NCBI GenBank assembly: GCA_041629655.1 | Contig: JBFKMV010000020.1 | Location: forward strand, 1 to 42,147 | DNA length: 42,147 nt | Direction of reading: 5' to 3' | Origin: JBFKMV01 sp041629655 | GTDB taxonomy: Bacteria; Acidobacteriota; Polarisedimenticolia; Polarisedimenticolales; Polarisedimenticolaceae | Shown: positions 17,384 through 25,831 of the stretch, piece by piece | Position numbering within the stretch: the stretch's first letter is position 1 | Layout of the letters: every line of letters begins with the position of its first letter | Notes under the pieces: model-generated | The model's database searches: none | What the model was told of the DNA's origin: nothing | What the model saw: the letters and a program-made list of their open reading frames with translations, nothing else | Made by a program: the position numbers and the translations under genes

Positions 17384-18462
17384 GCCGCGGCCTCGCGGCG
17401 CAGCCCCGCCGCGCCGAGCCGCTCGGCGTGCGCGGTGAGCGGGCCCAGGAATCCCCAACCCGCCGGGGCCGCGGCATCGGGGTGGTAGACGAGCACGCCG
17501 CCGGCCCCCGGTCCGCCGAGCGAGCCGGCGCCCGAGATCTTGGCCGCTCCGCCGCGTGTCTCGACCTCCCGCACCAGGTCGCGGATCGGCTCGGGCACCG
17601 CGCCGAGCTCCTCGAGGCAGCGCTCGTAGTCCCGGATCGACCGCACGGTCTGCTCCGGGTCTTCCCGTCGCGCGGTGAGCTGGGCGCGGAAGACGACCGT
17701 CGCCGCCTCCATCCGGTCCAGCAGCGCCTGCCCGCCGTCCGGGGCCGCGCGCAGCCGGTCCCGCACCGCGGACACCACCGCGCCGGTCGGCTCGGCGGGC
17801 GGTCCGGAATCGTAGACCCGGATCCGCTCCAGCAACGGCGAGGCCGCGATCGGCTCCATCGACATCGCGCCCGAGCGACGCTTGCGCACCCACAGCAGGC
17901 CCCCGTTGAGCACGGCGGTGTGGTCCACGCCGGACGGCAGACCGTGCTGGCGTCGCTCGACCTCGAGCGCGATCGATCCGATCGTCTCGCGATCGAGCGG
18001 GTGGCCGCGGTGCGCCAGGTAGGCCGCGACGACACCGACGCCGGTCGCGGCCGAGCTGCCGAAGCCCGATCCGATCGGGATGCCCGAGACGACGCTCACG
18101 CTGCCGCCGCCGGGGGCCGTGTCGCCGCACCACCGGGCCGCTTCGCCGAGCGCCACCTTGACCACGTGCGCCGGATCGTCGCCGCGCAGCTCGCGGAACG
18201 CGGCCGCGGACGGGTCGGCGGCGTAGCGTTCCCAGCGCCGGCGCGCGGACCGGGCGTACTCCAGCAGCCCGGCCCAGCTCTCGGCGGTCGCGACGCCGAT
18301 CTGGGGCAGCACGATCCGCACGTCGTCACCGCCGCCGCCGGCGATCGTGACCCCGAGCCGCAGGTCGACCGCCGCGACGATGCCGGGACGGTGGTAGACC
18401 ACCGCATGCTCGCCCATCAGGATGAGCTTACCGGGCACGGAAACCTCCGTGGAACGACGCAT
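17380..18462 (-). CDS. mvk: Mevalonate kinase (GHMP kinase)
   Basis: 360 residues. The N-terminal PGKLILMGEHAVVYHRPGIV is the mevalonate kinase signature. The ATP loop is GIPIGSGFGSSAATGVG (about 127-143) and the third GHMP motif is AAKISGAGSLGGPGAGG near residue 316. The central LPSGVDHTAVLNGG contains the catalytic-site Asp. The reaction is mevalonate plus ATP to mevalonate 5-phosphate. It is the only GHMP kinase in the run besides the decarboxylase. A GTG eight codons inside the frame could also start it. Confidence 0.92.
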   Translation of the reverse strand: MRRSTEVSVPGKLILMGEHAVVYHRPGIVAAVDLRLGVTIAGGGGDDVRIVLPQIGVATAESWAGLLEYARSARRRWERYAADPSAAAFRELRGDDPAHVVKVALGEAARWCGDTAPGGGSVSVVSGIPIGSGFGSSAATGVGVVAAYLAHRGHPLDRETIGSIALEVERRQHGLPSGVDHTAVLNGGLLWVRKRRSGAMSMEPIAASPLLERIRVYDSGPPAEPTGAVVSAVRDRLRAAPDGGQALLDRMEAATVVFRAQLTARREDPEQTVRSIRDYERCLEELGAVPEPIRDLVREVETRGGAAKISGAGSLGGPGAGGVLVYHPDAAAPAGWGFLGPLTAHAERLGAAGLRREAAA

Positions 18463-18503
18463 GCAAACCCGGGCCTGTCGCCGAACGCCGGCCGCACGAT
18501 CCT

Positions 18504-18524
18504 CCGCCGGCCCCGCGCCGGCGG
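18504..18524 (-). promoter_or_regulatory. GC hairpin between HMG-CoA reductase and mevalonate kinase genes
   Basis: CCGCCGGC (18504-18511) and GCCGGCGG (18517-18524) form a perfect 8-bp stem with a 5-base loop in the only sizeable gap of the isoprenoid part of the run. There is no T-run, so attenuation or mRNA processing is more plausible than full termination. Confidence 0.4.
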
Positions 18525-18531
18525 CGAAACG

Positions 18532-19803
18532 CTAGACGTCCCGGCGTTTCCGGGACAGCTTACCGCGCGCCAGCTTCTCGTGCGCCCGGGTCAGGTCGCG
18601 GGAGGTGAACGCCGCCATCAGCGAAAGCTCGCCGGCCAGCACGATGCCGCCCAGGATCTCCGCCAGGCGCAGCGTGGCCCGCCCGGGGTGGTCCGGGTGC
18701 GGGCAGACGCCCATCAGCGCCAACGCCTCCTTTTGCGTGTCGAGCGAGGTGCCGCCGCCGATCGCCCCCAACGGGACCGCGGGCAGGTACACCGACGCCA
18801 GGACACTCTCGTCCGGCTGGGGCTCGAAGCACGTCACGCCCATCGAGCCCTCGACCACGTGGGCCAGGTCCTGGCCCGTGGCCACGAAGAACGCCGCCAC
18901 GACGTTGGCGAAGTGCGCGTTGAAGCCGGCCGCACCCGCCGCGATCGATCCGAGCAGGATCTTGCGGTACTGCACCTCGGCCAGCTGCTCGGCGTTCGAC
19001 TTCAGGCAGGTCTTGAGCACCTCGGCGGGGATCTGCACCTCGGCGTAGACGCGTTTGCCGCGGCCCTCGTGGAAGTTGATCGCCGCGGGCTTCTTGTCGG
19101 AGCAGTAGTTGCCCGACAGGGCCACGCACTCGACGCTCGTGGACGGCTCGATCAGCTCGTTGACCACGCGATCGCAGGCGATCGTGGCCATGTTCATGCC
19201 CATCGCGTCGCCGGACTCGAAGCGGAAGCGCAGGAACACCGTGGTGCCGAAGTGGTAGGGGCGGATGTCGAGCAGCTTGAGGTGACGGCTGGTCCGCTCG
19301 GCGACCTTGCGGATCTCCGCCTCGTGATCCTTGACCCAGGTCAAAAACTCGCGCGTCTGCTCGATCCCCGACGAGCGGAAGACCGGGGCGCGCGTCATGC
19401 CCACGTCCTCGGCGTGCACGATCGCGCCGCCCGAGCGACGGATCGCGGCGCAGCCGCGGTTGACGCTGGCGATCAGCGCGCCCTCCGTCGTGGCCAGCGG
19501 AACGTGAACCGGTTCCTCGACTTGCTCGCCGCGGATGTGCAAAGGCCCGGTGATGCCCATCGGTACCTGCGCGGCGCCGATGAAGTTCTCGCAGTTGCGG
19601 CTCGCCGCGCGGTCGGCGTCGAGGGAGTAGCGGCCGACGTGCTCGAGCGAAGTGTGGCCCAGCTGCTCGAGGGCGCGCCGTCGCACCTCGGCGGCTTCCT
19701 CGGCCGTCAGGTCCGCGGGCAGGCGTTGCCAGCGCAACTCGCCCCGGACGATGTCCCGGGCCAGCTTCTCGAGCTTGTCCTGCGTCTTCACGGCGGCTTT
19801 CAT
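18532..19803 (-). CDS. hmgA: HMG-CoA reductase, class I
   Basis: 423 residues. The class I catalytic set can be placed: Glu107 in TTEGA, Lys237 in SDKKPAAIN, Asp312 in ATGQD and His408 in LTRAHEK. ENFIGAAQVPMGITGPL and DAMGMNM are also typical of the eukaryotic/archaeal class. The reaction reduces HMG-CoA to mevalonate with two NADPH. The ATG at 19803 follows AAGGGG with good spacing, so it is preferred to the ATG at 19818, which overlaps the isomerase gene. Most bacteria with mevalonate genes carry class II, so class I here hints at archaeal-like ancestry of the pathway. Confidence 0.95.
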   Translation of the reverse strand: MKAAVKTQDKLEKLARDIVRGELRWQRLPADLTAEEAAEVRRRALEQLGHTSLEHVGRYSLDADRAASRNCENFIGAAQVPMGITGPLHIRGEQVEEPVHVPLATTEGALIASVNRGCAAIRRSGGAIVHAEDVGMTRAPVFRSSGIEQTREFLTWVKDHEAEIRKVAERTSRHLKLLDIRPYHFGTTVFLRFRFESGDAMGMNMATIACDRVVNELIEPSTSVECVALSGNYCSDKKPAAINFHEGRGKRVYAEVQIPAEVLKTCLKSNAEQLAEVQYRKILLGSIAAGAAGFNAHFANVVAAFFVATGQDLAHVVEGSMGVTCFEPQPDESVLASVYLPAVPLGAIGGGTSLDTQKEALALMGVCPHPDHPGRATLRLAEILGGIVLAGELSLMAAFTSRDLTRAHEKLARGKLSRKRRDV

Positions 19804-19804
19804 G

Positions 19805-20857
19805 TTACGCCCCTTCATCGCGCCGGAGCAGCCTCGCTCGCTTGAGCTCCGCAATTGTACGGGCCCCGGCGCAGAACATACAAATCTTCAACTCGAGCAC
19901 GATCCGGCGGATCCTTTCCACGACCCGCTGCTTCGATTCGGTCGCCACGGTCAGGAACGGGTACGCCATGCCGACCAGGTCGGCGCCCAGCGCGATCGCC
20001 TTGGCCACGTCGATGCCGTTGCGCACCCCGCCGCTGCCGATCACCGTCAGTCCGGGCACGGCGGCGACCTGCCGGATCGACTCCGGCGTGGGGATGCCCC
20101 AGTTCGCAAAGGTCTCGCCCAGCTCCAGGTCGTTGGCGCGCTGGCCCTCGATACGCGCCCAGCTCGTTCCGCCGAGACCGGCGGTGTCGACGATGCGGAT
20201 GCCGGCCTTCGCCAGCGCCTGCGCGGTGGCGCCGGAGATGCCGCAGCCGATCTCCTTGGCGATCAGCGGCACGTCCAGCTCGCGCGCGACCGCTTCGATG
20301 CGCGGCAGCAGGTCCTTGAAGTTGCACTGGCCCTCGGGCTGGATCGCTTCCTGCAACGCGTTGAGGTGGAACACCAGCGCGTCGGCGCCGATCATCTCGA
20401 CGACCCGCCGGCACTCGTCGAGCCGGTAACCGTAGTTGAGCTGGACCGCGCCGAGGTTGGCCAGCAGCGGCGCCGTGGGCGCCACGTCGCGCACGCGGAA
20501 GCTGTCGGCGACGGTTTCGTCCTCCAGCGCCTTGCGCTGCGAGCCGACCCCGAACACCACGCCGGTCTCCTCCGCCGCTGCGGCGAGGTTGCGGTTGATC
20601 TGCGTCGCCTGCCCGGTGCCGCCGGTCATGCACGAGATCACCAGCGGGGCGGCCAGACGCTTGCCGAGGAACGTCACGGACGTGTCGAGCTCGTCGAAGT
20701 CGATCTCGGGCAACGCGTTGTGCTCGAAGCGCCAGTCCTCGAAGAAGTTGCGCTTGAGCTGCATGCGGTCGTCGAGCGCGAGCTCGATATGCTCGGCCTT
20801 GCGGTCACGCTGGGCGACACCGCCGCCGACATCCCGGCTCGACTGCTTCGTCATCAT
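19805..20857 (-). CDS. fni: Isopentenyl-diphosphate delta-isomerase, type 2 (FMN-dependent)
   Basis: 350 residues of the TIM-barrel flavin isomerase. Seen: RKAEHIELAL, PLVISCMTGGT, VGSQRKALED, LLANLGAVQLNYG, PLIAKEIGCGIS, DTAGLGGTSWARIE and the phosphate-binding VIGSGGVRNGIDVAKAIALGAD. The enzyme interconverts isopentenyl and dimethylallyl diphosphate using reduced FMN and NADPH. The first of two adjacent ATGs (20857) overlaps the stop of hpnG as ATGA, so it was chosen. A TAA separates it by one base from the preferred HMG-CoA reductase start. Confidence 0.95.
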   Translation of the reverse strand: MMTKQSSRDVGGGVAQRDRKAEHIELALDDRMQLKRNFFEDWRFEHNALPEIDFDELDTSVTFLGKRLAAPLVISCMTGGTGQATQINRNLAAAAEETGVVFGVGSQRKALEDETVADSFRVRDVAPTAPLLANLGAVQLNYGYRLDECRRVVEMIGADALVFHLNALQEAIQPEGQCNFKDLLPRIEAVARELDVPLIAKEIGCGISGATAQALAKAGIRIVDTAGLGGTSWARIEGQRANDLELGETFANWGIPTPESIRQVAAVPGLTVIGSGGVRNGIDVAKAIALGADLVGMAYPFLTVATESKQRVVERIRRIVLELKICMFCAGARTIAELKRARLLRRDEGA

Positions 20858-21633
20858 GACTCCAGGGCCACGCGGGCCGGCGCGGCGTGCGCGTTTTCCG
20901 CGGTTCGATCCAGCAACATGGCGACCACCCGCGCCAGCTCTCGCGAGCAACGCGCCACACGTTGGCGCAATTCCCAGAGGGAACCGATCACCGCCGGGTG
21001 GAGCAGGGCGTAGCGGAGGACCTTGGAGCGGCTGACGCTGCCAAGCTCGTCGGCACAGGCGTTCAGGTCGAATGGTAGCGCCTCACCGGCGCCGTCGCAC
21101 ACGGCCCGGAGCACCACGTAGGGCAGGCCGTGCCGGGCCGCCACCCCGGCCAGGGCCGAGGATTCGACGTCCACGACCGCGGGACCCTCGTGCGGGAGCG
21201 CCAGGCGTGCATTTTCCTTCTCGGCCCGGGTGCACAGCACCCGGCGGGCGGTCAGCGCCGTGACCGCGGTCGCCCCGCAGTCGCGGGCCAGGGCCACGAG
21301 CCCGGGATCCGGTTCCGGCGCCGGCTGCCGCCCGTCGAGCACCCGCGACGCCACGACCACCGTCCCGGGCGCCAGGTCCGCGGTCAGCCCGCCGGCCACG
21401 CCGACCACCACGACGCGCGTCACGGGGAACGCCTCGAGCAACGCCTCGAGTCCCCCTCCGGCCCGTCGCGGCCCGTCGCCCGTCCGGGCCAGCACGACCT
21501 CGCTGGCGCCGATCCGCCCGCGCCAGGCCTCGAGCGCGCCGGCGCGCACCCGCCGGCGCGCGGTCGTCGCGTTCAGCACGGCCGCCAGCTCTTCACGCAA
21601 CGGCGCCACGATCGCGGTGACGGCGGCGCTCAT
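20854..21633 (-). CDS. hpnG: Hopanoid-associated phosphorylase HpnG-like
   Basis: 259 residues of the nucleoside phosphorylase superfamily. VVVVGVAGGLTADLAPG (about 72-88) matches the nucleobase/phosphate region and VVDVESSALAGVAARHGLPYVVLRAVCD (split in the protein around residue 150-178) matches the MESAAVA-type active site of HpnG. In other bacteria HpnG removes adenine from adenosylhopane to give (phospho)ribosylhopane. Position between hpnA and fni in a hopanoid run supports this. The C-terminal 70 residues are longer and basic, without a recognised motif. ATGA overlaps on both sides. Confidence 0.85.
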   Translation of the reverse strand: MSAAVTAIVAPLREELAAVLNATTARRRVRAGALEAWRGRIGASEVVLARTGDGPRRAGGGLEALLEAFPVTRVVVVGVAGGLTADLAPGTVVVASRVLDGRQPAPEPDPGLVALARDCGATAVTALTARRVLCTRAEKENARLALPHEGPAVVDVESSALAGVAARHGLPYVVLRAVCDGAGEALPFDLNACADELGSVSRSKVLRYALLHPAVIGSLWELRQRVARCSRELARVVAMLLDRTAENAHAAPARVALES

Positions 21634-22643
21634 TGCGCGGCCCTGCGGCGCGTGTAGCCGTGCGTCTCGAACCACGTCACCGCACGGCGCAACGCGTCCT
21701 CGACCGGTGTCTGCGGCAAGCCGAGCTCGCGCAGCGCCTTGCCGGAATCGAAGAACATCTTGTGCCGTGCCAGCTTGACCGCGTCCATCGCCAGCGCCGG
21801 CCGCCGGCCCGCGACGCGCGAGACCGAGCTGTCCACGGCGGAGGCGACCAGCGGAATCCAGTGCGGCAGGCGCACCCGCGGCGCGGGGATCCCGGTGATC
21901 CGTGAGAGCGCACCGCAGATCTCGAGCAGCGTCATGTTGCGATGGCCGAGGATGTACCGCTCGCCGGGACGACCCCGCTCCGCGGCGAGGATGTGTCCCT
22001 CGGCCACGTCGCGCACGTCGATCAGGTTGAGCCCCGTGTCGACGTAGGCGCGCATCTTGCCGTTGAGGAAGTCCACGATCATCTGGCCCGTCGCCGTCGG
22101 CTTGATGTCGAGGTCGCCGACCGGGGCCGAGGGATTGACCGTCACCACCGGCAGCCCGCGTTCCGCCCAGCGGTCGGCGGCGCGCTCGGCCAGGAACTTG
22201 CTGCGCTTGTAGTGGCCGGTCATGTCGTCCAGCGAGACCGGCGCCGTCTCGTCGGACGGCTCGCCGCGCGGGTGCAGCCCCAGCGCCCCGACCGTGCTGG
22301 TGTAGACGACGCGCTCGACCGCGCAATCGGCCGCGACCGCCAGCACGTTCTCGGTTCCGTCGACGTTGGCGGCGTACATCGAATCCGGATCGGGGACCCA
22401 CAGGCGGTAGTCCGCCGCGACGTGATAGACGACCGTGCAGCCCGTGATCCCGGCCACGAGCGACTCGCGGTCGCGCAGGTCGCCCTCGCACAGCTCCACC
22501 GGCAGCCCGTCCAGGTTGTGCCGCACGCCGCCCCGGCGCACCAGGCAACGCACCTCGGCGCCCCGGGCCAGCAGCGCCCGCACGAGATGCGCGCCGACGA
22601 AGCCGCTACCGCCGGTGACGAAGCACTTCAACGTCTCAGGCAC
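21630..22643 (-). CDS. hpnA: Hopanoid-associated NAD-dependent sugar epimerase/reductase HpnA
   Basis: 337 residues, extended short-chain dehydrogenase. The Rossmann motif is TGGSGFVG (10-17) and the catalytic pair is Tyr145/Lys149 in HYKRSK. VVYHVAADYRLWVPDPD and DVRDVAEGHILAAERG are characteristic of HpnA. It starts with GTG and overlaps hpnH by eight bases. HpnA is consistently linked to hopanoid clusters, though its exact substrate remains unsettled; a role in side-chain sugar modification is usually proposed. Confidence 0.9.
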   Translation of the reverse strand: MPETLKCFVTGGSGFVGAHLVRALLARGAEVRCLVRRGGVRHNLDGLPVELCEGDLRDRESLVAGITGCTVVYHVAADYRLWVPDPDSMYAANVDGTENVLAVAADCAVERVVYTSTVGALGLHPRGEPSDETAPVSLDDMTGHYKRSKFLAERAADRWAERGLPVVTVNPSAPVGDLDIKPTATGQMIVDFLNGKMRAYVDTGLNLIDVRDVAEGHILAAERGRPGERYILGHRNMTLLEICGALSRITGIPAPRVRLPHWIPLVASAVDSSVSRVAGRRPALAMDAVKLARHKMFFDSGKALRELGLPQTPVEDALRRAVTWFETHGYTRRRAAQ

Positions 22644-23637
22644 CCAGGTTCCAGGCCGCCATCCGGACCATGTCGCGCGGCGACTTGTGCAGGTTGCGGA
22701 CCACCGAGGCCTCGAAGCCGCTGTGCATCGCGCAGTTCTGGCACAAATCGTCCTGACGCGACTCCCAGTAGGCCCAGTCGGTCCCGTTCCAGAATTCGTC
22801 CCAGGAGAACGTGTAGCTCTTGCCGATCAGGTAGCACGGGCCCTTCCAGCCGCGCGGCGTGAAGGTTACCGTGCTCCACGGGGAGCACTCGTAGTCGCGC
22901 ATGCCCGCGGCGAACTCGAGGAACATCGGGGTCGAGGTGATGCGGTAGTTGCGCGAAAAGCGGAGCACCTCGCGGAACTTCCGGCGGATGTCCTCCTTGG
23001 TCAGGAAGATGTCGCTCTTCACCGACTCGTACTGGTAGCCGGGCGAGATCAGCATCCCGTCGACACCGAGCCGGTTGGTCAGGTCACACAGCTCCCGGAC
23101 CTCGTCGATCTCCGTTTCCTTGAACACCGTGGTGTTGGTCCAGACGTGGTAGCCGCGCTGCTTGGCCTCCTTGATCATCGCGATCGCCTTGTCGAACACG
23201 CCCGCCCGCGCGCAGACCTTGTCGTGGGTCTCGCGCATCCCGTCGAGGTGGACGTTGATCGTGAGGCGCTTGTTCGGCTCGATCTTGCCGAAGACCTTCT
23301 TGTCCAGCAGCAGCGCGTTGGTGCAGAGGTAGATGTGCCGCCGCCGCTCGATGATGCCCGCGATCAGCTCGGGAAGCTCGGGGTAGACGGTCGGCTCGCC
23401 GCCGCAGATCGAGACCGACGGCGCGCCGCAGTCGTCGACCGCCTGCAGGCAGGTCGCCACCGGCAGCCGGTCCTCCAGCTTGCCGGTGTGCCGCTCGACC
23501 GCGCAGCCGAGACAGGCCAGGTTGCAGGTGTACAGCGGCTCGAGCATCAGCACGAACGGGTAGCGCCGGTTCCGGCGCATCGCGTTCTTGACCTGGTGCC
23601 GGACCATGTCGGTCATGATGTGCACGGGGAATCTCAT
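22636..23637 (-). CDS. hpnH: HpnH, radical SAM adenosylhopane synthase
   Basis: 333 residues. The radical SAM cluster motif is C38-x3-C42-x2-C45 in TCNLACLGC, followed by CGGEPTVYPEL (SAM-binding GGE). FVLMLEPLYTCNLAC and the Cys-rich C-terminus (CSPWSTVTFTPRGWKGPC, CQNCAMHSGFE) match HpnH. It joins the 5'-deoxyadenosyl group to the hopene side chain, giving adenosylhopane, the precursor of extended C35 hopanoids. AGGAG lies eight bases before the ATG, so the longer upstream frame is not used. It follows the cyclase gene by 34 bases. Confidence 0.95.
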   Translation of the reverse strand: MRFPVHIMTDMVRHQVKNAMRRNRRYPFVLMLEPLYTCNLACLGCAVERHTGKLEDRLPVATCLQAVDDCGAPSVSICGGEPTVYPELPELIAGIIERRRHIYLCTNALLLDKKVFGKIEPNKRLTINVHLDGMRETHDKVCARAGVFDKAIAMIKEAKQRGYHVWTNTTVFKETEIDEVRELCDLTNRLGVDGMLISPGYQYESVKSDIFLTKEDIRRKFREVLRFSRNYRITSTPMFLEFAAGMRDYECSPWSTVTFTPRGWKGPCYLIGKSYTFSWDEFWNGTDWAYWESRQDDLCQNCAMHSGFEASVVRNLHKSPRDMVRMAAWNLGA

Positions 23638-23671
23638 CCAAGGGCTCCTGCGGTCGTCGCGGACCGCACGT

Positions 23672-25603
23672 TCAGACCGCCAGGTCCTCGACCGCCCGCT
23701 CATCGAGCGATTCGATGTAGGTCGACAGGGCCAGCAGCGGGAAGTAGTTCGCGTACAGGTGGTAGCGCAGGTAGAACACGCTCGGGAAGCCGGTGCCGGT
23801 CCAGGTCTCCTCGTGCCACGACCCGTCCTCGTCCTGCGTGCGCACCAGGTAGTCGATGCCGCGCGCGATCGCCTCGTGGTTGTCGTCGCCGTCGATGACC
23901 AGCAGTCCCATCGTCGCCCAGGCGGTCTGCGAAGGGGTGCTCGGGCCGCGGCCCTTGTGGTGCGGGTCGTCGTACGACAGCGGCAGCTCGCCCCAGCCGC
24001 CGTCCTCGTTCTGGCAGCCGCGCAGCCACGTCCCGGCCTTCCGCGCCCACGCCGAGCGCATGTCGCCGCCGATGCACTTGAGGCCCCACAGGGCGAGCCA
24101 CGTGCCGTAGAGGTAGTTGCAGCCCCAGCGGCCGTACCACGATCCGTCCTGCTCCTGCTCGCGCAGCAGGAACTCGATCGCCCGCCGCGCCGGCGGGTAG
24201 CTCCCGTCGTGGCCGAGGTTCGAGAACGTCTCCAGCCCCCGTGCGGTCAGGTCGGCGGTGCTGGGATCGATCATCGCGTTGTGATCGGCGAACGGAACGT
24301 AGGTCAGGATCTCCTTGTCGCAGTCCTTGTCGAAAGCGCCCCAGCCGCCGTCCCGATTCTGCATGCTGACGTGCCAGGCATGACCCTCGTGGATCGCCTG
24401 CTCGCGGCGCTCCTCGTCCTCGGGCCGGTCCAGCCGGACCTTGCTCAGCGCGGTGATGACCTGGGAGGTCGTGTCGCAATCGGGGTAGTAGGGATTGGCG
24501 TACTCGAAGTACCAGCCCGGCTTCTCGGCGTCGCGGTTCTTGACCCGCCAGTCGCCCGCCGGATGCCCGCGACGGTCGAGCAGCCACAACGCCGCGCGCT
24601 GGAGGCTCGGCTCGTCGCCGGGTACCCCGGACTCCACCAGCGCGTTCATCGCCAGCGCGGTGTCCCAGGTCGGCGAGAAGCACGGCTGCACGCGCAGCGT
24701 GTCCTGCTCCTCGATCTCGAGCTTCTCCAGCTCGCGGATCTGGGACTGCATCGTCGGATGATCCAGCGGGTAGCCCAGGCAGCGCAGCGCGATGATCGTG
24801 TTGACGATCGGCGGGAAGATCGCGCCCAGGCCGTCGCTGTCCTCGAGCCGCTCCAGGATCCACCGCTCGCACTGCTTGAGCGCGAGCGCCCGGGTCGGCT
24901 TGACCGGCAGCAGCTCCAGCAGGCGCAGGCCGCGATCCAGCGCGTGAAACAACGCGCTCCACAGGCCGGGCTTGGGGGGCACCGGGCGCGCGGCGTACAG
25001 CTCTTGGATGTCGGCGTGCGCCGGCATCGGGCACACCGGCTTGTGGGCCCAGATCACGCTCAACGGAACGATGATCGCCCGGGACCAGGACGACATCTCG
25101 TAGATGTTGATGTAGAACCAGCGCGGCAGCAGGATGATCTCGGGCGGCACCGCGTGGACCCGGGCCCAGTCGAACTGGCCGAACAGCGCCAAATAGATCT
25201 TGGTGAACGAGTTCACGGCCTCGATGCCGCCCTGCTCCAGGATCGCCTCACGGGCCCGGACCATGTGGGGCGCCGCGGGGTCGTCGCCGACCAGCTTCAG
25301 CACGAGGTAGGCCTTGACCGACGCGCTGACCTCGGGCGGCCCGCCGGGGTAGATCGACCAGCCGCCCTCGGGCAGCTGCTTGTCGCGGATCGTGTTGGCG
25401 GCCTTGCGGACCCGCGGGTCGTGCGTGCGCCCGATGTAGTGCATGGCGAGGATGTACTCGGAGCCCAGGATGGTGTCGCCCTCGAGCTCGCCGCACCAGT
25501 GGCCGTCGTCTTTCTGGCTGCGGAACAGGAACTGTTGTGCCGAGTGGATCGCCTGCTGAATGTCGGACAGCTTACGCTCGCTCACCAATTCCAGTTGACT
25601 CAC
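23672..25603 (-). CDS. shc: Squalene-hopene cyclase with altered DxDD motif
   Basis: 643 residues, the usual size. Multiple QW repeats are visible (for example QNRDGGWGAFD, QEQDGSWYGRWG, QNEDGGWGELP, QDEDGSWHEE). DPSTADLTARGLE and GRWGCNYLYGTWLALWGL are standard for the family. The catalytic acid motif reads D375-C-D377-T378 in YPDCDTTSQV instead of DxDD: the central Asp is kept and the last is Thr. It should cyclise squalene to hopene-type products. The GTG at 25603 with an upstream GAGGG gives the normal length; an extra 31 codons upstream are not family-like. It is the first gene of the run. Confidence 0.93.
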   Translation of the reverse strand: MSQLELVSERKLSDIQQAIHSAQQFLFRSQKDDGHWCGELEGDTILGSEYILAMHYIGRTHDPRVRKAANTIRDKQLPEGGWSIYPGGPPEVSASVKAYLVLKLVGDDPAAPHMVRAREAILEQGGIEAVNSFTKIYLALFGQFDWARVHAVPPEIILLPRWFYINIYEMSSWSRAIIVPLSVIWAHKPVCPMPAHADIQELYAARPVPPKPGLWSALFHALDRGLRLLELLPVKPTRALALKQCERWILERLEDSDGLGAIFPPIVNTIIALRCLGYPLDHPTMQSQIRELEKLEIEEQDTLRVQPCFSPTWDTALAMNALVESGVPGDEPSLQRAALWLLDRRGHPAGDWRVKNRDAEKPGWYFEYANPYYPDCDTTSQVITALSKVRLDRPEDEERREQAIHEGHAWHVSMQNRDGGWGAFDKDCDKEILTYVPFADHNAMIDPSTADLTARGLETFSNLGHDGSYPPARRAIEFLLREQEQDGSWYGRWGCNYLYGTWLALWGLKCIGGDMRSAWARKAGTWLRGCQNEDGGWGELPLSYDDPHHKGRGPSTPSQTAWATMGLLVIDGDDNHEAIARGIDYLVRTQDEDGSWHEETWTGTGFPSVFYLRYHLYANYFPLLALSTYIESLDERAVEDLAV

Positions 25604-25668
25604 GCTCGTTGCCCTCGTCTGTGCTCGCGGAAGATGTCTGAAAACTGCGGGTTCCCTTTCCTTCAACG

Positions 25669-25674
25669 AGTATA
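25669..25674 (-). promoter_or_regulatory. Candidate -10 element of the hopanoid operon
   Basis: On the minus strand this reads TATACT, about 66 bases before the chosen cyclase start. No good -35 hexamer lies at the usual distance, so activator dependence or a different promoter is possible. Confidence 0.35.
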
Positions 25675-25746
25675 CATGCCCGTTGGTTGCACGCACCGCG
25701 TCGTCTTGTCGTTCGGATGCGTCGTGACGCGCATTCCTTTCGCCAC

Positions 25747-25778
25747 TGAACGCTGTTCACCGGGATGAACGTCGTTCA
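25747..25778. promoter_or_regulatory. Two perfect TGAAC-N3-GTTCA palindromes (TetR-type operators)
   Basis: TGAACGCTGTTCA (25747-25759) and TGAACGTCGTTCA (25766-25778) are perfect inverted repeats with centres 19 bases apart, close to two turns of the helix. They lie in the divergent gap between the cyclase and TetR genes. Such paired palindromes are typical TetR-family operators; binding by the adjacent regulator is inferred. Confidence 0.65.
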
Positions 25779-25831
25779 CATCGATCCCCCGCATCGATGC
25801 GCGCGGGTCTTGCGCTCGCGGCTCGCTTCGT

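Noticed and set aside
17428..19845. An 805-codon open frame on the plus strand
   Set aside because: It is antisense to mevalonate kinase and HMG-CoA reductase, with shadow-type composition and no motif.
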